A DNA stretch of 33,285 nt from Gammaproteobacteria bacterium (GTDB lineage Bacteria > Pseudomonadota > Gammaproteobacteria > Pseudomonadales > Azotimanducaceae): assembly GCA_026707735.1 (NCBI GenBank), contig JAPOWH010000021.1, forward strand, positions 1 through 33,285, given 5' to 3'. Of the stretch, positions 1 through 7,648 are shown piece after piece (within the stretch, counting starts at the first letter, position 1; every line of letters begins with the position of its first letter). The position numbers and the translations under genes are program-made. The notes beneath the pieces are model-generated. The model made no database searches, was not told the DNA's origin, and saw only the letters and a program-made list of their open reading frames with translations.

Positions 1-214
1 AGCGCGAGGTCCGAAGATCCCCCGCTTTCACCCTTAGGTCGTATGCGGTATTAGCCCGAGTTTCCTCGAGTTATTCCCCACTACCAGGTAGATTCCTACG
101 CGTTACTCACCCGTCCGCCACTGGGTTCACAGCCGAAGCTGCATCCCCGTACGACTTGCATGTATGAGACCTGCCGCCAACGTTCAATCTGAGCCATGAT
201 CAGACCCTTCATTT
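1..214 (-). rRNA. rrs: 16S ribosomal RNA, 5' end (partial)
   Basis: Read on the minus strand, this is the first ~214 nt of 16S rRNA. It contains the near-universal block GATCATGGCTCAGATTGAAC (rev. comp. near 184-203), then the GCGGCAG region and, at the left edge, a segment reading TAATACCGCATACG followed by AAGCGGGGGATCTTCGGACC, typical of Gammaproteobacteria. The mature 5' end is placed at about 214 by aligning AAATGAAG with the E. coli start AAATTGAAG. The gene runs off the left edge, so 23S, 5S and spacer tRNAs are not seen. Helix h1 carries two substitutions relative to the usual AGAGTTTGATC sequence, but both positions can still pair. Confidence 0.97.
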
Positions 215-320
215 AAAGTACTTGTTCTGACTGCCGCACACTAGGTGTACGAAGTCAAACTGAATTGTCTGCTCTCGGCTTCAACTCGATCACGAGCGCC
301 CACACGAATGGCTTGTTTGA

Positions 321-334
321 TTCTTAAAGATCGT
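321..334 (-). promoter_or_regulatory. boxA-like antitermination element in the rrn leader
   Basis: On the minus strand, about 110 nt before the 16S 5' end, the sequence reads CGATCTTTAAGAA. This resembles the rrn boxA consensus TGCTCTTTAACA, which binds NusB/S10 and recruits the Nus antitermination complex. Position and orientation fit an rrn leader. The match is partial, so this is a candidate only. Confidence 0.45.
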
Positions 335-403
335 GCCAATTACCAGTCGAATTCCGCCTGCTGGAGGCGCGATTCAACGATAAATTTCGGCAAAGGGAGA
401 GTG

Positions 404-431
404 ATTATAAGAATAGCGTTGCAACATGCAA
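404..431 (-). promoter_or_regulatory. candidate rRNA operon promoter
   Basis: On the minus strand a perfect -10 hexamer TATAAT (409-404) lies 16 nt downstream of TTGCAT (431-426), a good -35. Transcription would begin near 397, about 180 nt before the mature 16S end, a normal rrn leader length. The DNA upstream (432-470) is A/T-rich on this strand with runs of A and T, which could act as an UP element. A boxA-like element follows. The remainder of the gene-free stretch 215-802 shows no convincing gene; a 118-codon open frame at 245-601 on the plus strand crosses this promoter and looks like chance. Confidence 0.6.
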
Positions 432-763
432 CCACAATTTGTAGCAAATGTCGAAAACTTGGACCTTTTGCTTTCAGGATGACAGTGCAGCGGGGTGTTT
501 ACATATGGATGAGTTTCTTCGCAAGCCATGCAAACGCACGAGTCGTTTTAAAGGTGGGATTCTCTGTGCATCGAGTTGAAGCTACTCTTGCTGCGCTCTA
601 GTTTCGGCAAAATCCGCGACAAAGAACACTCACAATTCAATTTCGCCATCCTCTTAATTGTCACAAAGGGGACTTCCATACACCACGTGAAGAATTCGCG
701 CCGGCGTTTACGTCCACTGCGCCCGATCGACTAAATGACTTGAATCGGATCCGTAGGATCCAT

Positions 764-787
764 GCGCTACGGCAAATCTTGTAGCGC
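764..787. other. inverted repeat between lipoprotein gene 1 and the rrn promoter
   Basis: GCGCTAC (764-770) and GTAGCGC (781-787) form a perfect 7-bp stem with a 10-nt loop. It lies 16 nt beyond the stop codon of the leftward lipoprotein gene ending at 803. No run of T follows on either strand, so it is not a classical intrinsic terminator; it may stabilise the mRNA 3' end. Confidence 0.35.
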
Positions 788-802
788 TTCTTATCTCATG
801 AT

Positions 803-1465
803 TTACTGTGGACAATTGGGGACTTGAGTTTCCCCCGATTGCCTTGCTCCGCTGAGAAAGGACCTCATGCGAACAGTTGGAACTTGAATTCTCGAATCCT
901 TCACATACTCGCCCCTCGTGGAAATCGGAAAGCTCTGCAGACTACAGGACCGGTCAATTGCTAGCCTGAGAGAAAACGGGGTATCACTCCAAACAAATTC
1001 ACCGTACTTGGCATCGCTCCACCCGAAGTAGATTTTCTCACCTCCTCTTTGAAGACAAAAGGTGACGTCGATCGGCCGATCGGACACGTTGTCTTCAAAT
1101 CGCCTACCATGAACATGTGGTGCCTCAAAACCGTCCTCGAATTCCTCGTCAATGAACGGGTGGTCTACGGACTCGTTTGCGTACCCGTCTAGAAGCTCGC
1201 TGGGAACTCCTTGTTGAGCAAGAGCGTTGGAGGAGTCTTGGACAAGCGTGGGATACGTTTCTTGCTGTAGTTCATCAAGTTCTTCGATGCCCCATCTCTC
1301 CTCAAAGCTCAACTCCTCGTGATAGCCGTCGAGGTACGATTGGTATCCTCTGACGGTCGAGCAAAAGTACTTGTCGTCGCTGAATTTCCCAATGTTCGAC
1401 TCGATGCTGGCACAGCCCGATAAAGTAGCGACGACTGCTAGCGCTAGAAGTCTAAAGAGTTCCAT
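803..1465 (-). CDS. cysteine-bearing lipoprotein, tandem paralogue 1
   Basis: A 220-residue predicted lipoprotein of a family I do not recognise. The signal peptide ends in the lipobox LSGC (Cys18) followed by Ala, which favours outer-membrane sorting. The mature protein starts ASIESNIGKFSDDKYFCSTV. It shares with its two neighbours the blocks RRFEDNVSDR, IDVTFCLQRGGEKIYFGW, DAKYGEFVWSD and GARQSGETQV. Besides the lipid cysteine there are four cysteines (FCST, FCLQ, RSCS, NCPQ) present in all three copies, possibly two disulfides. This copy has an acidic insertion between the first and second blocks that the other two lack. The ATG is supported by GGAG five bases upstream. Resemblance of the N-terminus to YceK-type lipoproteins is only the GC-A-S-I start and is not enough to assign it. 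Confidence 0.85.
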   Translation of the reverse strand: MELFRLLALAVVATLSGCASIESNIGKFSDDKYFCSTVRGYQSYLDGYHEELSFEERWGIEELDELQQETYPTLVQDSSNALAQQGVPSELLDGYANESVDHPFIDEEFEDGFEAPHVHGRRFEDNVSDRPIDVTFCLQRGGEKIYFGWSDAKYGEFVWSDTPFSLRLAIDRSCSLQSFPISTRGEYVKDSRIQVPTVRMRSFLSGARQSGETQVPNCPQ

Positions 1466-1533
1466 GGCTACTCCAATGCTGAGTTTTGATTAGCTGTAGC
1501 GAATGAAATCGTTATCAAACCATCGTAACAGCA

Positions 1534-1562
1534 AGTATATGCCCTTAAGGGCCTAATGACTA
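1534..1562 (-). promoter_or_regulatory. candidate promoter of lipoprotein gene 1 with a palindrome in the spacer
   Basis: On the minus strand TAGTCA (1562-1557) and TATACT (1539-1534) are separated by 17 nt. The spacer contains GCCCTTAAGGGC (1541-1552), a perfect 12-bp palindrome. Transcription would start near 1527, giving a leader of about 60 nt before the ATG at 1465. A palindrome in the spacer is a common operator position, but no regulator can be named. Confidence 0.4.
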
Positions 1563-1683
1563 CTCAAGAAGACTTGGCTTGCACTCGCCGCTCGCATTCC
1601 ATGTGTCAGGAACGGCAAGGTCTGCGTTGACTAGGTTATGATAGAGATCTTAATTTTGGTGGCTACAGAGTGCCAACCTAATG

Positions 1684-2289
1684 CTAGCGTCGCGCCCTAT
1701 ACGTCAGTGCCGGCGGACAATCTGGGACTTGTCTTTCTCCTGACTGCCTCGCTTTACCAAGAAATGACCGCACATGTGCAGACGGCACCTGAATTCTAGA
1801 TTCCTGCACATGTAGACCTCCTGTGGATAGAGGAAAGCTCGATAGCGTACATGATCGTTCAGTAGCCAATCTGAGGGAAATCGGCGTTTCGCTCCACACG
1901 AATTCTCGATACTTGGCATCCGCCCAACCGAAATAGATTCGCTCCTCCCCTTTTTCGAGACAAAACCTAACATCAATCGCTCGATCCGAAACGGCATCTT
2001 CAAGACGCCTACCCGGCTCATGCGGTGCATCGAACACGTCGTCATCGACCTCTAGCTGTAGTTTTGACTGAGCCTCGGGTACCAAGAGCTCGGGAACTTC
2101 AACTCCATCTATCTCAATTGTTTCATTAATGCTCAGTTCAATATGTTCACTCTCAAGGTAGGACTGAAACCCTCTGACGGTCGAGCAAAAGTACTTGTCG
2201 TCGCTGAATTTCTCGCTACTCGAGTGTATGCTTGCACAACCCGCCAATGCACCAACAAACACAAGTGCGATTATTCTCAAGAACATCAT
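1684..2289 (-). CDS. cysteine-bearing lipoprotein, tandem paralogue 2
   Basis: About 201 residues, the same unrecognised family as its neighbours. The chosen start is the first of two adjacent ATG codons (2289, 2286); a longer frame from 2367 exists, but the signal peptide MFLRIIALVFVGALAGC begins here and TTAAGGAAA lies 10-12 nt upstream as a ribosome-binding site. The lipobox is LAGC followed by Ala. Family blocks: KFSDDKYFCSTVRGFQSYL, RRLEDAVSDR, IDVRFCLEKGEERIYFGW, DAKYREFVWSE, RSCTLSSFPLST, KARQSGERQVPDCPP. All four family cysteines are conserved. It has a slightly longer basic tail (YRARR) than copy 1. The gap to copy 1 is 218 nt, which suggests separate transcription units. Confidence 0.82.
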   Translation of the reverse strand: MMFLRIIALVFVGALAGCASIHSSSEKFSDDKYFCSTVRGFQSYLESEHIELSINETIEIDGVEVPELLVPEAQSKLQLEVDDDVFDAPHEPGRRLEDAVSDRAIDVRFCLEKGEERIYFGWADAKYREFVWSETPISLRLATERSCTLSSFPLSTGGLHVQESRIQVPSAHVRSFLGKARQSGERQVPDCPPALTYRARR

Positions 2290-2600
2290 AGCAATTGTTT
2301 TCCTTAAGTGTTGGGACGTCATGATCTCCAAAACGGCAAGAGTAGGTTCAGTACAAAGTTTACTCAAAATTGGCTACTTTCACGAAGTCGCAGGGCATTT
2401 TGCTACTTGAGCGACGAGAGATTAGATCTCCTACTTCCTCATGTGAGGATACGAAACGTTTGAATTGCCTGAGTAGAGCACCGGCCAGCAGCCTATCCTT
2501 ACAAATCCCATGGAGAAGCCAGCGCTTGGCTGGCGCGGTGTATGCCACAATCTCGAGCGTGTCCCGGTCGTCTTGGCAATGCGGGCCGAGCGGACAAGAC
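2290..2600. other. gene-free spacer between lipoprotein genes 3 and 2
   Basis: This 311-nt spacer holds no convincing gene. Several open frames cross it on both strands, but none has a recognisable product or ribosome-binding site. A stem GCCAGC/GCTGGC (2518-2523, 2529-2534; 5-nt loop) lies about 70 nt beyond the stop of lipoprotein 3 and lacks a T-run. Any promoter for lipoprotein 2 would be expected here; I see no strong -35/-10 pair. Confidence 0.5.
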
Positions 2601-3194
2601 CTACTGTCGCCGAGTCTGCGGCTGCGTAGACGGGCAATCCGAAACTTGTGTTTCCCCAGATTGCCTCGCACCGTCAAGAAAGGATCGCATGCGGTCGGTT
2701 GACACCTGAATTCTCGAGTCCTTCACATATTCGCCACGTGTGGACAACGGAAAGCTTGACAGAGTGCAGGACCGTACAATGGCAAGACGCAAAGAGAAGG
2801 GCCTCTCACTCCAAATGAATTCTCGGTACTTTGCGTCTTTCCAACCAAAGTAGATTCTCTCCCTTCCCCGTTCGAGGCAAAACCTGACATCGACCGGACG
2901 GTCGGACACGGAGTCTTCTAAACGTCTACCGGGCGCATGCGGCGCATCAAAAGTCTGATCATCGATTCCGACTTGCAAGCTTGCGGCGGCGTTGGAAACC
3001 AACTGGCCAGGTATGGCGCTATCAGTTGCGTCAACCGGGTCCCCATCGTGATAGCTCTCAAGGTAGGATTGGTACCCCCTGAGAGTTGAGCAGTAGTACT
3101 TGTCGTCGCTGAATTTCCCAATGTTCGATTCAATGCTTGCACATCCCACTAAAGCGAGAGCAAACGCTATGACGCAAAGTCTCAAAAATTTCAA
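2601..3194 (-). CDS. cysteine-bearing lipoprotein, tandem paralogue 3
   Basis: About 197 residues, same family. The start is assigned to TTG at 3194 rather than the upstream ATG at 3251. From TTG the signal peptide (MKFLRLCVIAFALALVGC) has the same length as in copies 1 and 2, and AGGAG sits five bases upstream exactly as GGAG does for copy 1. The leader sequence TCAGTATAGGAG also resembles TCAGCATTGGAG before copy 1, so the upstream regions are duplicated too. The mature start ASIESNIGKFSDDKYYCSTL is almost identical to copy 1, while the central block (APGRRLEDSVSDR, VDVRFCLERGRERIYFGW) is closer to copy 2. The four family cysteines are conserved. Probably an outer-membrane lipoprotein; function unknown. 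Confidence 0.82.
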   Translation of the reverse strand: MKFLRLCVIAFALALVGCASIESNIGKFSDDKYYCSTLRGYQSYLESYHDGDPVDATDSAIPGQLVSNAAASLQVGIDDQTFDAPHAPGRRLEDSVSDRPVDVRFCLERGRERIYFGWKDAKYREFIWSERPFSLRLAIVRSCTLSSFPLSTRGEYVKDSRIQVSTDRMRSFLDGARQSGETQVSDCPSTQPQTRRQ

Positions 3195-3515
3195 ACCGGC
3201 TCCTATACTGATTGTTGAACGACACTGGGGCGATATGTGCCGCCAAACCATTAAAGATTTGACCGCCCCAACCTACATTTGATGCCTTAAACATCAATTT
3301 GGTTAACGTTTTTGCCTTCCGCTCGCAACTAGCGGAAGCGGATACGCGGCGCCGTAAGAAGTCTTACTGTATCAACAGCTAGATGGCGGCTATCACTTTT
3401 GGCAAACACTGCTTCGAGCGAATTGTCTTCTTCACGCCTTAGACCTTCATGAGTGCTGATTGTTCGTTGTTACGCGATGGCTGTAGACAAACTTCTGTCT
3501 AACCTCAAGAGCTGA
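3195..3515. other. gene-free spacer between tyrS and lipoprotein gene 3
   Basis: No gene is apparent in this 321-nt stretch. It contains a perfect 8-bp stem CTTCCGCT/AGCGGAAG (3316-3323, 3331-3338; 7-nt loop) roughly 180 nt beyond the tyrS stop. Read leftwards it is followed by GCAAAAACG rather than a T-run. A smaller stem AGACA/TGTCT (near 3486-3501) lies closer to the tyrS stop. The promoter of lipoprotein 3 should lie here, but I cannot identify it. Confidence 0.45.
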
Positions 3516-4796
3516 TTACTCATCGTCTAGATCCATGTGCCGTGCGATGCACCACGACTTGCGTCCGCGCTTAATCAGGTGAAATCGTCCGAACATGGCA
3601 TCGGCGTGAGACAAACGGGCATCTTCGTCGCTGATTCGCACGCCGTTTGACTCAACGCTGCCACTTCGAATCAACCGCCGGGCAGCGCCTCTAGACGGTG
3701 CCAATCCCGCCTCTGTCAGCGCCACAACGACAGGGGTGGACTCGTGGACTTCCGCACGATCCAGACCGTCTTGCCATAATTGTTCGAGTTCGCTCATCCC
3801 AAGACTCGACACATCCGCCTGAAACAAAGCCTCCGTGATCTTCTCGGCCGAACGAGTTGCACTTGCACCGTGCACAAGCGTGGTCAGCTCCTTTGCCAGG
3901 GTCATTTGGGATTCTCGTTTCTGTGGCTCCTCGAGCCTCGATTCACGCAAGCCCGCTCTCGTTTCTCGAGTGAGAAATGTGAAGGTTGCCAACAGCTGAT
4001 CCACATCTGCGTCAGCTGAGTTCATGAAGTATTGATAAAACGAATAGGGAGAAGTGAGTTCCGGATCCAACCACAAAGCGCCGGACTCGCTTTTTCCAAA
4101 TTTTGTGCCGTCATCTCGTGTAAGCAAATTGAAAGTTAAACCGAAGACATCCTGCCGAAGAATCCGTCGGACCAAGTCCATCCCACTGACAATGTTGCCC
4201 CACTGATCGGATCCCCCAATCTGTAGCGTGCAACCGTACTTGCGCGCCAATTCCAAGTAATCGTTCGCCTGTATCAGCATGTAACTGAACTCGGTAAACG
4301 AGATGCCGCTACCTTCGCGGTCAAGCCGCGACTTCACGCTGTCTCGTTGAATCATGGCATTGACGGAGAAATGCTTCCCAATTTCTCGCAAGAATCCAAT
4401 CATTCCCAGCGATTCGGTCCAATCAAGATTGTTGACTACTTGAACGGAATTCTCCACCTCGTCGTCGAAAAATCGATTGATCTGCGCTGTTATGCGCGAC
4501 ACCCAATCCTCAATCGTCGCACGGTCGTTCAGAGACCGTTCGTCAGTTCGTCCTGACGGGTCCCCTATGAGCCCAGTTGCGCCGCCGACCAGTGCTACAG
4601 GTACGTGACCAGCAAGTTGGAATCGGCGAAGTGTCAGTAGAGGAACGAGGTTGCCTAGATGGAGGCTCGGTGCGCTCGGATCGAAACCAGCGTAGACTAC
4701 TCGATGGGATGCGGCAAGATGGTCAATCAAGCCCTCCCGGTCCGAAATCTGCGCAACAACGTTTCTTTCTTCCAATTCTGAAATTAGAGAATTCAC
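3516..4796 (-). CDS. tyrS: tyrosyl-tRNA synthetase
   Basis: Class I aminoacyl-tRNA synthetase that charges tRNA-Tyr with tyrosine in the cytoplasm. Signatures: YAGFDPSAPSLHLGNLVPLL with the HIGH-type motif HLGN; VALVGGATGLIGDPSGRTDE; QIGGSDQWGNIVSG; and the KMSKS-type motif KFGKS, characteristic of the TyrS rather than the TyrZ class. A C-terminal S4-like RNA-binding domain contains PSRGAARRLIRSGSV and ends FGRFHLIKRGRKSWC. The frame is open to TTG at 4826, but alignment with E. coli TyrS (NLIKQLQERGLVAQ against NSLISELEERNVVAQ) supports GTG at 4796 (or 4799), giving 426 residues. No clear Shine-Dalgarno precedes any candidate. Its position upstream of an rrn operon and back to back with mepM matches the gene order recalled in Pseudomonas. 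Confidence 0.95.
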   Translation of the reverse strand: MNSLISELEERNVVAQISDREGLIDHLAASHRVVYAGFDPSAPSLHLGNLVPLLTLRRFQLAGHVPVALVGGATGLIGDPSGRTDERSLNDRATIEDWVSRITAQINRFFDDEVENSVQVVNNLDWTESLGMIGFLREIGKHFSVNAMIQRDSVKSRLDREGSGISFTEFSYMLIQANDYLELARKYGCTLQIGGSDQWGNIVSGMDLVRRILRQDVFGLTFNLLTRDDGTKFGKSESGALWLDPELTSPYSFYQYFMNSADADVDQLLATFTFLTRETRAGLRESRLEEPQKRESQMTLAKELTTLVHGASATRSAEKITEALFQADVSSLGMSELEQLWQDGLDRAEVHESTPVVVALTEAGLAPSRGAARRLIRSGSVESNGVRISDEDARLSHADAMFGRFHLIKRGRKSWCIARHMDLDDE

Positions 4797-4831
4797 CACA
4801 GAGACTACAACTATCCAACTGAACAATAACT

Positions 4832-4850
4832 GCGCGGATGGAGTCCGCGC
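4832..4850 (-). promoter_or_regulatory. stem-loop in the tyrS 5' leader
   Basis: GCGCGGA and TCCGCGC form a perfect GC-rich 7-bp stem with a 5-nt loop, about 36 nt before the preferred GTG start of tyrS. Read leftwards it is followed by AGTTATTGTT, only moderately T-rich. It could be a weak attenuator or leader structure; it is not a textbook T-box (no specifier-loop or T-box sequence is seen). Confidence 0.35.
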
Positions 4851-4957
4851 TTACGAATTCTAAGCACAGGGACCGGTTTCGGAAAACGTATGAGTGCCAT
4901 TCGAAACTCGATCCCGCCAAGCGGCTTCGATTTTTCCTGCGGACAGGGAACTTTCCG

Positions 4958-4963
4958 TATAAT
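4958..4963 (+). promoter_or_regulatory. candidate -10 element for the mepM-anmK unit
   Basis: A perfect TATAAT lies in the divergent tyrS/mepM region. No good -35 is seen at 16-18 nt upstream (best is TTCCTG), so activator dependence is possible. Transcription from here would give a leader of about 150 nt before mepM. Confidence 0.35.
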
Positions 4964-5100
4964 CAGGTGCTTACGCAATCTGCTTTGCGATTTACAGGAC
5001 GTGAGAGTGAATGGGGGTCCGGTCGCATTCATCCCTTCATTGACGATGTGATCGCGACTCAGATTGGTCGAGTTTGCATTTAACCAATAGGACTTCCACC

Positions 5101-5127
5101 GTGACATTGGCAAGCATCCATGCGTAA
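5101..5127 (+). CDS. possible 8-codon leader peptide coupled to mepM
   Basis: GTG at 5101 opens a frame encoding MTLASIHA and ends at TAA 5125-5127. AGGA (5089-5092) lies eight bases before GTG, a good ribosome-binding site, whereas the mepM ATG at 5120 has none of its own. The leader stop overlaps the first codons of mepM, so ribosomes ending the short frame could restart at mepM (translational coupling). So short a frame can arise by chance. Confidence 0.3.
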   Translation: MTLASIHA

Positions 5128-6508
5128 GTTTCCTATAAAGCACGTTGCAACCTGCTCAATGCTGGTAATCGCGTTGTTCGTCTGCTTCATCTTGTTCACC
5201 GAAAAGCCGGTTGCTCTAAGCGTCGCGGACGGCTCAACCGACTTTGAGGAGAGCGTTCGTTCCAATCTCGGTCCATTGGAGCAATCGACAATAGATGCAG
5301 GTAGGTCTGCTCTACCCGACGAACTCGTTGATGAATTGAGCGAATACTCATCAAATGGCAGTCACGCGAGCTGGCGCGAGAGCGCTGAATTAGTTCAAGT
5401 CGAGATTCGAAATGGCGACAGTTTGTCCACTATTTTCAATCGGGCGAATATTCCTCATGCTGATCTCATATTGGTGCAGCACGCGAGTCCAGACCAATGG
5501 CAGACCCAAAGGCTTCTTGCAGGTCGCCACCTCCGATACCAATTGAGCGACGACGGCGATCTCGAGTATATGGAGTATTCGCCAGAGGACCTCACGGTAT
5601 TTTCGTTTACGCGCATTGACGACGAATTGACCTGTGAGGTTCGTACCCGGAAGATTGTTTCAAAAGAGACTTACCACTACGTATCAATTGAAAGCGGCGA
5701 TTCGGTAATCAGTGCAGGTTTGGCAGCGGGTGTCAAACAGGAAAAAACCGTCTGGAAAATTCCAAAGCTTCTGCAATGGGATCTCGACTTCTATCATGAC
5801 ATTCACCCAGGTGATTCCTACCAAATCTTGTACTACGAGCAATTTGTCGATGGCGAGTACTACGGAGATGGAGAAATTATCGCACTGCAATTCGTGAGTG
5901 GCGATCAGACTTACGAACTTGTTCGCTATGAAGAAAACGGAATCTTAAACGGCTATTTCACGCCAAAGGGATATGCCGCGCGCAAGAGATTCTTGCGATC
6001 GCCGGTCGAATACACTCGAATTTCCTCCGGCTTTAATCCAAGGCGATTGCACCCAATATATAAGGTGCACAAACCCCATCGTGGAATCGACTATGCGGCA
6101 CCGATTGGCACACCTGTGTATGCCACAGCGGACGGCACAGTCTCGGAGTTTGGAAAGAATAGGCTAAATGGTAACTATGTTTTCCTGAAGCACGATAGGG
6201 TTTACGCCACGAAATATCTGCACTTGCATAGGATTGACCCCTCCGTCAAGAAAGGAGCAGAAGTCAAGCAAGGCCAGAGAATCGGCAGCGTTGGATCCAC
6301 GGGTGTCTCGACTGGTCCGCATCTGCACTACGAATTCATCGTAAACGGCGTGCACCAAAACCCAGCTACCGTGCACTTGCCGGAAGGCGAACCGCTATCG
6401 GAAAGTGAAATTGCACGATTTCAAGCCCACGCAAACGAGCTAGTTGCTCGAATGGAAGCCCTCAAGACCAAGTATCAAGCTAACTCGCCCTCACTCGTAA
6501 AGAACTAA
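5120..6508 (+). CDS. mepM: M23 (LytM-type) murein endopeptidase, MepM-like
   Basis: A 462-residue zinc metallopeptidase predicted to cleave peptide cross-links in peptidoglycan. One N-terminal membrane segment (about residues 9-27) anchors it facing the periplasm. Residues ~90-165 form an OapA/LysM-like region (IRNGDSLSTIFNRANI). The M23 domain spans ~300-420 with HRGID (His320, Asp324), YLHLH (367-370 region) and GPHLHYE (His401, His403), i.e. the zinc ligands and catalytic histidines are intact. Length is close to E. coli MepM (about 440). The ATG at 5120 lacks a Shine-Dalgarno and may depend on the overlapping short frame at 5101. It is followed 24 nt later by anmK, a conserved pairing of murein cleavage with murein recycling. 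Confidence 0.93.
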   Translation: MRKFPIKHVATCSMLVIALFVCFILFTEKPVALSVADGSTDFEESVRSNLGPLEQSTIDAGRSALPDELVDELSEYSSNGSHASWRESAELVQVEIRNGDSLSTIFNRANIPHADLILVQHASPDQWQTQRLLAGRHLRYQLSDDGDLEYMEYSPEDLTVFSFTRIDDELTCEVRTRKIVSKETYHYVSIESGDSVISAGLAAGVKQEKTVWKIPKLLQWDLDFYHDIHPGDSYQILYYEQFVDGEYYGDGEIIALQFVSGDQTYELVRYEENGILNGYFTPKGYAARKRFLRSPVEYTRISSGFNPRRLHPIYKVHKPHRGIDYAAPIGTPVYATADGTVSEFGKNRLNGNYVFLKHDRVYATKYLHLHRIDPSVKKGAEVKQGQRIGSVGSTGVSTGPHLHYEFIVNGVHQNPATVHLPEGEPLSESEIARFQAHANELVARMEALKTKYQANSPSLVKN

Positions 6509-6532
6509 CTCGCTCGGAGGCAAGTAACAGGC

Positions 6533-7642
6533 ATGTCCTTCTTTGTGGGTGCCATTTCAGGTACCAGCATCGATGGGCTCGACGTGGCGTTGATCGAGGT
6601 AGCCGAAGAACGTGTTCGACTAATTCAGGGAAAAACCTTTCAATTCCCCAATAGTTTGGCAACTCGCCTTGGGCGCCTCGCAAACCCCAACCCTAATGAA
6701 ATCCAAGCTTTGGGACGCGCGCATGCCGCCCTTGGGACCTTCATTGGTCGCACGATCGGTTTGTTCCTCGACGAAACAGGGATTCGTTCCAATGATGTCA
6801 CTGCCGTAGGCAGTCACGGTCAGACAGTGCGACACTTTCCCAGTGGAGTCGAAGCATTCTCCCTGCAAATCGGCGACGCAAGTCGAATCGCAGAAGTCAC
6901 CGGAATCGATACTGTGGCGGATTTCCGTTCTCGTGATATTGCTGCCGGCGGTGAGGGAGCCCCCTTGGTTCCAGACTTCCACCGCAGGTTGTTCCACTCT
7001 ACAGCAAGCGATAGGGTCGTGCTCAATATTGGAGGAATAGCCAATGTAACTACTCTACCTGCAAGAGAACCGGATAGTTGCGCGGGATTCGACACTGGAC
7101 CTGGAAATGGACTGATCGACGCCTACATGCAGAAAAAGTTCAGCCAACGATACGACCGCAATGGGAGCATTGCCTCGTCGGGGCAAATACATCCAGCTCT
7201 ACTTGCCCAATTGATGTCCGACGAGTGGCTGCAACATCAGCCACCCAAGAGCACTGGGAAGGAACACTTCAACTACGAGTACGTGCAGAATGCTATTCGT
7301 GCGGCAGTGGTGCAATTGGACGATGCCGACGTGCTAGCGACACTCACAGAACTAACAGTCTTGTCGATTCGGGATGCGATCGCAAAATGGTGCTTCCGTT
7401 CGGGCGAGCTAGTCGTATGCGGAGGCGGCCGACTCAATGCCTACTTGATGCAGCGGTTGGCAAAAAGCTGTCCAAGTTTCCATGTCATGCCCTGCGAATC
7501 GCTTGACGTGGACGGAGATTCAGTGGAAGCGGCGGCATTTGCCTATCTTGCGTATCTACATGTAAACGGGAAGACAGGAAATGTGCCGCAGGTAACGGGA
7601 GCGAAGGGAGCCCGCGTCCTAGGGTGCCTTTATCCTGCTTGA
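6533..7642 (+). CDS. anmK: anhydro-N-acetylmuramic acid kinase
   Basis: A 369-residue cytoplasmic kinase, the same length as E. coli AnmK. It opens the anhydro ring and phosphorylates 1,6-anhydro-MurNAc to MurNAc-6-phosphate for peptidoglycan recycling. Signatures: the phosphate-binding loop GAISGTSIDGLDVALI near the N-terminus, GSHGQTVRH around residues 94-102, DFRSRDIAAGGEGAPLVPDFH, NIGGIANVT, GFDTGPGNGLID and CGGGRLNAYLM. GGAGG lies 12 nt upstream of the ATG, rather far but usable. It is probably cotranscribed with mepM. The downstream neighbour erpA is convergent, with only 6 bp between the two stop codons. Confidence 0.96.
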   Translation: MSFFVGAISGTSIDGLDVALIEVAEERVRLIQGKTFQFPNSLATRLGRLANPNPNEIQALGRAHAALGTFIGRTIGLFLDETGIRSNDVTAVGSHGQTVRHFPSGVEAFSLQIGDASRIAEVTGIDTVADFRSRDIAAGGEGAPLVPDFHRRLFHSTASDRVVLNIGGIANVTTLPAREPDSCAGFDTGPGNGLIDAYMQKKFSQRYDRNGSIASSGQIHPALLAQLMSDEWLQHQPPKSTGKEHFNYEYVQNAIRAAVVQLDDADVLATLTELTVLSIRDAIAKWCFRSGELVVCGGGRLNAYLMQRLAKSCPSFHVMPCESLDVDGDSVEAAAFAYLAYLHVNGKTGNVPQVTGAKGARVLGCLYPA

Positions 7643-7648
7643 CCTAAA

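Noticed and set aside
245-601. Plus-strand frame of 118 codons beside the 16S gene
   Set aside because: It crosses the rrn promoter and leader, has no ribosome-binding site and no recognisable content.
803-3194. Assignment of the lipoproteins to the YceK family
   Set aside because: Only the short GC-A-S-I start is similar; size, cysteines and conserved blocks differ.
3316-3338. 8-bp stem downstream of tyrS as an intrinsic terminator
   Set aside because: Read in the direction of tyrS it is followed by an A-run rather than a T-run, so it does not fit a Rho-independent terminator.
4811-5143. Frames on both strands in the tyrS-mepM divergent region
   Set aside because: No family features and no ribosome-binding sites; the region is better explained as a promoter/leader area.
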